Source: Bacteroidales bacterium (GTDB lineage Bacteria; Bacteroidota; Bacteroidia; Bacteroidales; Paludibacteraceae). From it: a stretch of DNA of 64,000 bases. The notes beneath the pieces are model-generated. The model saw only the letters and a program-made list of their open reading frames with translations, was not told where the DNA came from and did no database searches. The translations under genes were made by a program, and so were the position numbers. This document shows, piece after piece, positions 1 to 8,600 of the stretch. The stretch lies in NCBI GenBank assembly GCA_022783865.1, contig JALFYY010000001.1, positions 16,169-80,168 of the forward strand, given 5' to 3'. Position 1 is the first letter of the stretch. Each line of letters opens with the position of its first letter.

Positions 1-51
1 CCCCGAGAAAGGAGCAAGTGCTATGAGAAGGACAAGGAGCTGTTTGCACAT
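1..51 (-). CDS. 5' end of a secreted protein, cut by the window edge
   Basis: An ATG on the minus strand at 51-49 opens a frame that stays open to base 1 and reads MCKQLLVLLIALAPFSG. This is a short basic start followed by a hydrophobic run, as in a Sec signal peptide. It begins 3 nt after the stop codon of the upstream GH28 gene, so it is probably the next gene of the same transcript and may also belong to pectin breakdown. Only 17 residues are inside the window, so no family can be named. The call rests on the signal-peptide-like composition and the tight spacing. Confidence 0.55.
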   Translation of the reverse strand, partial: MCKQLLVLLIALAPFSG

Positions 52-54
52 AGG

Positions 55-1602
55 TTATTTCCGGATAAGATTGTCCACCGCCGTCATACGAATCGACTCA
101 CCTTCGGTATTGGTAATCTGCACATTGTCGAGAACCAGTCCGTCGGTTTGGTTGAAGACTGCACCTTCTTCGGAAGTGATACGGATATTGCTCAATGCAA
201 CATTGCGGATTTTCATTTCGGGCAGTCCGTTGAAATAGACGGCACGTTTTGCTCCTTTGCAGACCACATTGCTAATGGTGATATTACGGAACGGCGGCGT
301 TGTGATATCGGGCACAGGAACGGCGGCTCCCATTCGCGCCAAAATCTCTTCATCGGTTTCTTCTCCAGCGCCTTTGCCGCCATAGAAGAGGTCGAAAAGC
401 AACGCTTCGTTGGGGATATCGGACATATAAATATCGTTGATAAAGATATTCTCGACAATGCCACCACGCCCCCGGGTAGATTTGAAACGCAAACCCACAT
501 CGGTACCGATGAAAAGACAATTGCTGACAGCAATATTGCGCACATCACCCGACATTTCGCTACCTACGACGAAACCGCCATGACCATGATAGACGGTACA
601 ATTGTTAACCAAGACATTCTCGGTGGGAACGGCACGACGGCGACCATCTTCGTTCTTGCCGGATTTCATACAAATAGCGTCATCGCCGACATCGAACGAG
701 CAGTTGGTAATCAATACGTTCTTGCACGATTCGACATCCACACCATCGCCGTTTTGGGAATACCACGGATTGCGAACCGTGAGATTGCTGAGCACCAGAT
801 TTTCGCACATCAACGGGTGCAGATTCCATGCGGGCGAGTTCTCGAAACAGACACCGTCGAGAAGGATATTTTTACAAGATACGAAATTGAGCATCACAGG
901 ACGCAGGAAAGAACGGATATGTTCCCATTCGGCATCGGTTTGCGGTCCGACAGGGACATTCTGATCGACACAGAGCGAATGGGCATATTTTGCCTCCTCG
1001 GTAGGATACCATACTTTGCCGTCGTCGGAGAGGACGCCACCTTGTTTGATATGCTTATTCCATTGTGCAGCAGCCATTTTCGATTTTTTCAGAGGACGCC
1101 ACGCATCACCACCACCATTGAAAACACCTTCGCCGCAGATAGCAATATTTTCAGCATTATATGCACTTATAGGCGATTGGCAACGCTTGGTGTCGAGTCC
1201 TTCGAAACTTGCGTCACGCACAGGATAGAGCGAAAAATCGGTGGAGAAAAGCATCAGACTGTTCTTCTCTGTGAGCAGGCAAACATTGGATTTGAGTTCG
1301 ATAGGCCCCAAGAGATAAACACCTGCCGGCACAAGAACCACACCGCCCCCTTGGGCATTCGCCTTATCAATAGCCGACTGGAAAGCATCGGTGGAGAGGA
1401 CAGAGCCATCGTTAACGGCACCGCAATCCATAACAGACAGAACATTGTCAGGGAAAGCGGGCAAGGAGATTGCCGACATTGCAAAAGGAGATTCGGCAAC
1501 AACTTGATTGACTTCGTTTTGCGAAATCGGGGTATAGCCTTTTTCAGCTTCACAACTCAACAGAGCAAGGCTAAGCATCCATAAAAACGTGTGTTTCTTC
1601 AT
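55..1602 (-). CDS. GH28 family polygalacturonase-like lipoprotein
   Basis: Glycoside hydrolase family 28, a right-handed parallel beta-helix enzyme expected to hydrolyse galacturonic acid linkages in pectin backbones. It has 515 residues from the ATG at 1602. The start MKKHTFLWMLSLALLSC gives a lipoprotein signal with the lipid-acceptor Cys at residue 17, so the enzyme is probably attached to a membrane and perhaps displayed on the surface. The family's active-site signatures are intact: NGDGVD (284-289), GDD (306-308), a GHGG segment (about 340-343) and RFKS (372-375). A longer reading from 1707 is unlikely because a TATCTTTG -7 box lies at 1642-1649, between the two possible starts. Whether it is an endo- or exo-acting enzyme, or a rhamnogalacturonase, cannot be told from the motifs. 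It shares the fold and motifs of the second GH28 at 26421-27926. Confidence 0.9.
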   Translation of the reverse strand: MKKHTFLWMLSLALLSCEAEKGYTPISQNEVNQVVAESPFAMSAISLPAFPDNVLSVMDCGAVNDGSVLSTDAFQSAIDKANAQGGGVVLVPAGVYLLGPIELKSNVCLLTEKNSLMLFSTDFSLYPVRDASFEGLDTKRCQSPISAYNAENIAICGEGVFNGGGDAWRPLKKSKMAAAQWNKHIKQGGVLSDDGKVWYPTEEAKYAHSLCVDQNVPVGPQTDAEWEHIRSFLRPVMLNFVSCKNILLDGVCFENSPAWNLHPLMCENLVLSNLTVRNPWYSQNGDGVDVESCKNVLITNCSFDVGDDAICMKSGKNEDGRRRAVPTENVLVNNCTVYHGHGGFVVGSEMSGDVRNIAVSNCLFIGTDVGLRFKSTRGRGGIVENIFINDIYMSDIPNEALLFDLFYGGKGAGEETDEEILARMGAAVPVPDITTPPFRNITISNVVCKGAKRAVYFNGLPEMKIRNVALSNIRITSEEGAVFNQTDGLVLDNVQITNTEGESIRMTAVDNLIRK

Positions 1603-1641
1603 ATCTGTATTGTATAAATATTGCATAAAGTTTTCCAAATG

Positions 1642-1649
1642 CAAAGATA
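1642..1649 (-). promoter_or_regulatory. -7 promoter box for the GH28 gene
   Basis: CAAAGATA on the plus strand reads TATCTTTG on the minus strand, matching the Bacteroidota TAnnTTTG -7 consensus. It lies 40 nt before the chosen GH28 start and would leave a leader of about 30 nt. No convincing -33 box is seen. Confidence 0.6.
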
Positions 1650-1758
1650 AAGAGATACCGGCAAAGCAAGGTCTATAATTTAACGGAAAAGGAGAAATAT
1701 TTGACAACCGGGCAAATTGACAAATTGATGATTTGACAATTTACAATGCCGGAGCCCT

Positions 1759-1786
1759 ATTTGCGATTTACAATTTGCGACTTACG
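1759..1786. repeat. Heptamer tandem array (ATTTGCG/ATTTACA)
   Basis: Four successive 7-bp units can be read: ATTTGCG, ATTTACA, ATTTGCG, ACTTACG. Looser copies (ATTTGAC, AATTTAC) occur about 20 bp to the left. The array is non-coding. Another heptamer array of different sequence is at 46033-46067. Confidence 0.6.
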
Positions 1787-1805
1787 ATACGCCCACACTC
1801 CGAGT

Positions 1806-1849
1806 GCGACCTGACCGCTACAGGAGTGCTAGGGGACCGCTACGCCACC
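1806..1849. repeat. Degenerate 11-bp tandem array (GCTACxGGAGT type)
   Basis: Four units of exactly 11 bp: GCGACCTGACC, GCTACAGGAGT, GCTAGGGGACC, GCTACGCCACC. The unit GCTACGGGAGT recurs at 10392-10413 in two copies. Confidence 0.55.
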
Positions 1850-2005
1850 GCTGTTTTCACATGAGAAAACAAGAAGATAAAAGATGAACGGTTTCACACA
1901 GACAGCAAGAGCATTTTCAGCAGCAGGTTCGGGCAAAAGAGCCGTTTTTTCACTATTTATGCAAAACATACCGCCAAACATAGGGCGTAATTCACAAAGA
2001 TTTTG

Positions 2006-2013
2006 TAACTTTG
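2006..2013 (+). promoter_or_regulatory. -7 promoter box for ruvA-sprA
   Basis: TAACTTTG matches TAnnTTTG and sits 42 nt before the ruvA ATG. It would drive both ruvA and the abutting sprA. Confidence 0.55.
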
Positions 2014-2054
2014 CACTTTATTTGCGTTATTGCAGTATTATATCATTTGCACTT

Positions 2055-2654
2055 ATGATTGATTACATAAAAGGCCAACTGACAGAACTCACTCCCACCT
2101 ACGCCATTGTCGAGGCGGCAGGCGTGGGCTACGAAATCAACATTGCACTACCCACCTATACCGCTTTGGTTGACAAACAAGAAGCAAAATTGTTTATCAA
2201 TGAAATCATTAGGGAAGATGCTCACCTGCTTTTCGGTTTCTTAAGCAAAGCTGAACGCTCGCTGTTTTTGCTTTTGATTTCGGTTTCGGGCATCGGGGCG
2301 AATACGGCACGGATGATCATGTCGTCGTACTCCGCCGGAGAGATCCGTCAGATTATCGCCACAGGCAATGCTGCCGCACTATCGAACATCAAAGGTATAG
2401 GCGGCAAGACAGCACAACGCATCATTGTAGAACTCAAAGACAAAGTACTCAAAATAGACATCAACGGCATTGACAACATTGATATTGAAACTGTTGCACA
2501 AGTGGACAACGACTTGAAACAAGAGGCTGTTGCCGCCTTGACGATGCTCGGATTTGCTCCTAATGTTTCGGGAAAAGCGGTGGATAAGATTCTGAAAGAA
2601 GACCCCACCCTTCCTATCGAAAAAGTAATCAAACAAGCTCTGAAAATGCTATAA
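2055..2654 (+). CDS. ruvA: Holliday junction branch migration protein RuvA
   Basis: RuvA binds the four-way Holliday junction and recruits the RuvB motor during recombination repair. It has 199 residues from the ATG at 2055, the usual length of about 200. It begins MIDYIKGQLTELTPTYAIVE, the typical N-terminal OB-fold opening. Next come the helix-hairpin-helix segments (VSGIGANTARMIMSS and IKGIGGKTAQRIIVELKDK), then a C-terminal RuvB-binding three-helix domain (AVAALTMLGF onward). An in-frame extension back to 1884 is rejected because family members start here and a -7 box lies at 2006-2013. The stop at 2652-2654 is followed directly by the sprA start with no spacer; this pairing is conserved in Bacteroidota. 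The partner gene ruvB is in the same window at 48220-49239, not adjacent. Confidence 0.97.
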   Translation: MIDYIKGQLTELTPTYAIVEAAGVGYEINIALPTYTALVDKQEAKLFINEIIREDAHLLFGFLSKAERSLFLLLISVSGIGANTARMIMSSYSAGEIRQIIATGNAAALSNIKGIGGKTAQRIIVELKDKVLKIDINGIDNIDIETVAQVDNDLKQEAVAALTMLGFAPNVSGKAVDKILKEDPTLPIEKVIKQALKML

Positions 2655-5600
2655 ATGCGCCATCGTCTCATCACGATATTGCTATCTACGCTACCCCTTG
2701 TGCTGACTGCACAAGAGGTTGACAGTCTTGCCGTCCGACAAAGGCAAGACAGCATTACGATGGCTCCGACACAGGTACGCCAATACGGGAAAGAAGATTA
2801 TGAGCAACTGACCAAACCACAATCATCGCTTGATTTACAAGACCCCGAAAACGTAGTGACAGAAGTGGAATACCAACCAGAAACGGGTTACTATATTCTT
2901 CATACGAAAGTAGGTGACGAAGACATTGCAACGCCCTATCTGATGACGGCAGCAGAATACCAAAAATACTCGGAACAACAGACGATGAACCGGTATTGGC
3001 AAGAGAAAATCGGCGAAGTGGAACACAACAACGAGAAGAAGTTCGACATCACGGATATGAAGTTCAATATCGGTCCTGCAGACAAGATTTTCGGTCCGGG
3101 CGGTGTGCAACTCAAAACACAAGGTTCGGCAGAACTGCTATTCGGATTCAAGCACCAATACATTGACAATCCGGCTCTTACAAAAAGAGCAAGAAACAAC
3201 AACATCTTCGATTTCGACGAGAAGATACAATTGAATGTGAACGGCAAAGTGGGGGAACGACTTAACTTCAACATGAACTACAACACGGAATCGTCGTTCG
3301 ATTTCGACCAACAGAACATCAAACTCAACTACAAAGGGCAAGAAGACGATATTATCCAAGCGATAGAAGCGGGCAATGTATCGCTAAACCTGAACAGTTC
3401 GCTCATTTCGGGCAGTCAGGCATTGTTCGGCGTAAAGACCAATCTGAAATTCGGCAAGTTCACGATAGAAGCTCTGCTTTCGCAACAAAACTCTGAGAGT
3501 CAATCGGTTTCGTCGAAAGGCGGTGCGCAGACCACCCCGTTTGAAGTGAGAGCAGACAACTACGACGAGAACCGCCATTTCTTCTTATCGTATTATTTCA
3601 GAGACCATTACGAGGAGTCGATGACACAATTGCCGTATATCACTTCGGGCGTCACGATTAACCGTATTGAAGTATGGGTGACCAACAAAAGAGGACAATA
3701 CGACCAAGCGCGCAACATTGTGGCATTCGTAGATTTGGGCGAAAACGCTACAGAGCACTTGAACAACAGTCACTGGACACCGATGGCAGGCGCAACAGTA
3801 CCATATAACCGTGCCAACTCATTATATAATGAAATCACTTCGATAAACGGCGTAAGAGATATCCAGCAAACCAATGCCGTATTAAGCGGTTTGTCGGCTT
3901 ATGATATTGTCGGCGGTGTAGATTACGAGAAGATAGAATCGGCACGACTGCTGTCGTCGAACGAATATACACTGAACGCCTCGTTGGGATATATATCACT
4001 GCGCAGTGCGTTGAATCAAGACGAAGTGCTATGCGTGGCATACGAATATACATACAACGGGCAAGTATATCAAGTGGGTGAGTTCTCAACTGATGCAGGA
4101 GAGAACCTTAGTGCTCCCAATGCATTGATACTAAAAATGCTGAAAAGCAGCAACAATGCACCGCTGAAAAAGGGGAAAGGCACATGGGACTTGATGATGA
4201 AGAACATCTATTCCATCGGTGCTATGCAAATGACGCAGGAGAAATTCGAACTCTACGTGATGTACCGCAACGACTCGGTCGGCACCGAACTGCAGTACCT
4301 TTCGGAAGGCGCTATCAAAAACAAACAACTCCTCCGCGTGATGAATCTGGACCGCTTGGACCAAAAGAACAATCCGACACCCGACGGCAAGTTCGATTAT
4401 ATAGAAGGTTATACGGCACTCTCGTCGAACGGACGCATCATCTTCCCCGTATTGGAGCCTTTCGGTTCGCACTTACGCAAGGCAATCGGCAATGATGCGA
4501 TTGCCGACAGATATGTATTCCAAGAACTCTACGACTCCACGCTTATAGTAGCGAGCGAGATGTCGGAGAAGAACAAATTCGTACTGACCGGTAAATACAA
4601 AGGGTCGGCAGGCAACGAGATAAGGCTCAATGCAATGAACATTCCCCGTGGGTCTGTGGTAGTTACTGCAGGCGGTGCGACACTGAGAGAGAATGTAGAT
4701 TATACGGTGGACTACATGATGGGAACGGTGACTATTCTGAATCAATCCATATTGGAGTCGGGTACGAATGTGGATGTGAAGTTAGAGAACCAATCAACTT
4801 TCTCGATGCAACGCAAATCGCTGATGGGTACGCACATGGAATATGCGTTCAGCAAAGATTTCGTGGTCGGCGGAACATTGATGCACCTCTCTGAACGTCC
4901 TATCACGACAAAAGTCAATACGGGCAACGAGCCGATTTCGAACACTATCTGGGGACTGAATACATCGTACAAGACGGAGTTCATGTGGCTATCCAACATG
5001 TTTGACAAGATTCCATGGATTACCGCCACTGCTCCATCCACCTTCTCCGTAAATGCCGAATTTGCCCATCTTATCCCAGGACACACACGTGACGTGGGCA
5101 AAACGGGAACAGCTTATATCGACGATTTCGAAGCGACAAAGACAAACATCGATATCCACTATCCCAACTTCTGGTTCTTGAGCAGTACACCATCGGATTT
5201 TGAAGAGGCGAAACTAAGCAACAATATCGAATACGGAAAGAACCGCGCACGCCTGGCTTGGTTCGTGGTGGACCCGATATTCGGTTATCCGCAGACCAAC
5301 ACACCGCAATACATCAAAGACGATTTGGAAACGCTGTCGGACCACCGTACACGTATCATCTATGAGCAAGAAATCTATCCTAACAAGGAAGTTCTCGCCA
5401 ACGAGGATACCCGTTTGGCAGTAATGAACCTCTCATACTATCCACAAGAACGCGGTCCGTACAACATCGTGGCTGACGAAGTGGGTACAGACGGTTTGCT
5501 AACCAATCCGCAACAACGATGGGGCGGTATGATGCGCCGTTTGGACAATACGGATTTCGAGACGTCGAACATCGAATATATCGAGTTCTGGATGATGGAT

Positions 5601-8600
5601 CCGTTCCTGACGAATGCGGATCCGACATACGAAGGCGGCGATTTGTATTTCAACCTGGGTGACATCAGCGAAGATATTCTCAAAGACGGCAAAAAGTCGT
5701 TCGAACACGGTTTGCCGATTAGCGACACCGATGAGAATACCGACAAAACCGTATGGGGACGTATTCCCCGCACCACAAGCACCGTCACGGCTTTTGCCAA
5801 TGAAGCAGGTGCACGGCAATATCAAGACGTGGGACTTAACGGTCTGTCGTCGGCACAAGAGTTGCTCTTCGAATACGACGGCAAACAGCCTTACGCCGAC
5901 TATGTCAGTACTTTGCGAGGGAAAGTGGACGGTGCGGTACTGGCACAATGGCAGACAGATCCGTTCTCGCCATTGAACGACCCAGCCGGCGACAACTATC
6001 ACTACTATCGCGGCACCGATTGGGACGAACAACAGACTACGGTGCTTGACCGATACAAATACTTCAACGGCACAGAGGGCAACTCACCATCGACAGAAAA
6101 CAGTCGCGAAAGTTATGGTACGGCATCCACCCTGATTCCCGACATTGAGGATATCAATAACGACAATACACTCAACGAGTACGAGAAATACTATCAATAC
6201 CGTATTCAATTACGCCGTGGCATGATGGAGGTGGGTATGCAGCACATTACAGAGAAACTGGTAACTACGGTGTCGCTACCCAACGGAAAGAAAGAGGAAG
6301 TGACGTGGTATCAGTTCAAGATTCCTATCCGCGAATACGACTCACGTGTGGGCAGTATCCGTAATTTCAAATCGATACGCTTTATCCGCATGTACCTCAC
6401 CGGCTTCAAGCAAGAGACTTTCTTGCGTTTGGCATCGCTTGATTTAGTAAGAGGCGAATGGCGCAGTTATACGAAGGAACTTTATCCCCTTGACAAAGTA
6501 CCTACCACGTCAGCTTCGATGGATGTGGAGGCTGTCAATATAGAGGAGAATGCTTCGCGTACACCTGTGAACTACGTGCTTCCTCCCGGCATCAGCCGTC
6601 AGACAGACCCAGGTCAAGCCCAGCTCATCGCACAGAACGAGCAGGCTATGGTATTGCGTGTGCGCGACTTGTCTCCCGATGACGCAAAGGCCGTCTATAA
6701 GAACGCCACTTACGATATGCGCAACTATAAGCGTTTGCAGATGTTTATCCACGCTGAAGCCATCAAAGACGATCCGGATCTCAGCGATGGCGAACTGGCA
6801 TGCTTTATCCGTTTGGGTTCTGACCTGAAAAACAACTACTACGAATATGAAATACCGCTGCACTTGACACCAGAAGGACTCTATAACAACGATAATGCAG
6901 CCGACAGGCGAAAGGTATGGCCGGAAGAGAACATGTTCGATTTCCCCTTCAAAGTCCTCACCGACGCCAAAGTGGCACGCAACAAAGCCAAACGCACAGG
7001 CACCGGCAACGTAAGCAACAACACTCCTTATATCATTTACGACGATGCTTCCGGCAAACCTGACAACCGCATTACCGTAATGGGTAATCCGACATTGGGC
7101 GAAGTGAACAGTATCATGATCGGTATCCGCAACAAGAGCAACCACACCGTAAGCGGCGAGGTATGGGTGAATGAACTGCGCATGTCGGAATTCGATGAAG
7201 AAGGCGGTGTAGCGGCAATGGCAAATATGGCTTTGGGTATATCAGATATCGGACAAGTGAATGTGGCAGGACGCTTGGAAACGGCAGGCTACGGTTCTAT
7301 CGAAAGCAATGTACTCAACCGGAATATGGAGAATGCCTACCAAATATCCGTCAGTGCCGCATTGGAAGCAGGACGACTCTTCCCCGAGAAAGCCAAACTG
7401 CAGATACCGCTGTATGTGACTTATACCAACGAGACACTTTCGCCCGAATACGACCCGTTCGATACGGATGTCAAGTTAGAAGAAACACTCTCCACCTACG
7501 AAACCAAGGCAGAGCGCGATTCCGTACGGCAACTCTCCACTACGGTGCAGGAAAGCACGAATTTCAGCGTGACGAATGCCAAAGTGAACATCAAGAGCAA
7601 GAAGCGCGATATGTTCTACGACCCTGCCAACTTCTCTATCTCCTATTCGCGTTCGGAGCAGAACCAGCATACCCCCGAAATGGAAAAAGATCTCATCAAA
7701 GAGGACAAAGGTTCGTTTACGTACGCTTACAACTTCAATCCGAAACCTTGGGAGCCGTTCAAGGATGCGAAGAAAGTAGAGAAACTCAAATGGATAAAGG
7801 AACTCAACCTGTATTATCTTCCGCAGAGTTGGTCGTTTACGACAGACATGCAGCGCAGTTTCACACACATGAAGATGCGCGATTTCTCGGGCGACGGAAG
7901 CGCCATCTCACCTTTGGAGCAAGACCTCACTTTCTCGAAAGACTGGATGTGGAACCGCAACGTGGACATAAAGTATGACCTGACCAAGAACCTGAAGTTC
8001 TCATTCCAATCGACAATGAACTCTACGGTGGACGAGACCTATTATACGCCGGAGATTATCAAAGACTATGCCTTTACCAACGACTACTACGAAGCATGGA
8101 AAGATACGGTGATGCGCAGTTTACGCACCATGGGTTCGCCATACGCTTATCAGCAAGTATTTACGGGTTCGTACAGCGTACCTTTCAACCGCTTCGGTTG
8201 GTTCGACTGGATAACAGCCAACGGGTCGTACAACGCTACGTATTCGTGGAACCGTACTGCTACAAGCGCCAATCAAGAAGTGGATTTGGGCAATACCGTT
8301 TCATCGGTACAGGCATGGCAAGCCGACGGAAGTATGAACTTCGAGAGCCTGTACAACAAATCGAAATACCTCAAATCAGTCAACCAACGTTTCTCCGGCA
8401 GAGCCAACGCCCGCAAGCGTTTCCGGACAAAGACTTATACACAGACCATCGTTGCCAAAGCCGACTCGACCATAACGATTACACACCGGCTGGGTTCGGA
8501 AAGTCTGACAGTAGAAGCTACCGACGAGAACGGCAAAGCAGTATCCGTCAAATTCAAACCTGACGGCGGCACGAAGATACTGCTTACGCCCAAGAAAGAT

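Larger units (their letters stand above)
1603..2054. other. Intergenic region with heptamer and 11-bp arrays
   Basis: This is the divergent spacer between the GH28 gene and ruvA. It holds the GH28 promoter box, an AT-rich heptamer array (1759-1786), a degenerate 11-bp array (1806-1849) and the ruvA promoter box at 2006-2013. A frame open from 1884 into ruvA exists but starts ahead of the promoter and is not a credible extension. No RNA gene was recognised. Confidence 0.6.

Noticed and set aside
148..1584. 478-codon open frame antisense to the first GH28 gene
   Set aside because: Lacks any recognisable domain, overlaps a clear GH28 with intact motifs, and is explained by codon bias of the true gene. 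The same holds for long antisense frames at 16909-18081, 24668-25537, 26904-27857, 33241-34230 and 58828-61470.
1884..2054. N-terminal extension of RuvA
   Set aside because: It precedes a -7 promoter box at 2006-2013, and RuvA proteins start at MI(D/E)Y-type sequences.
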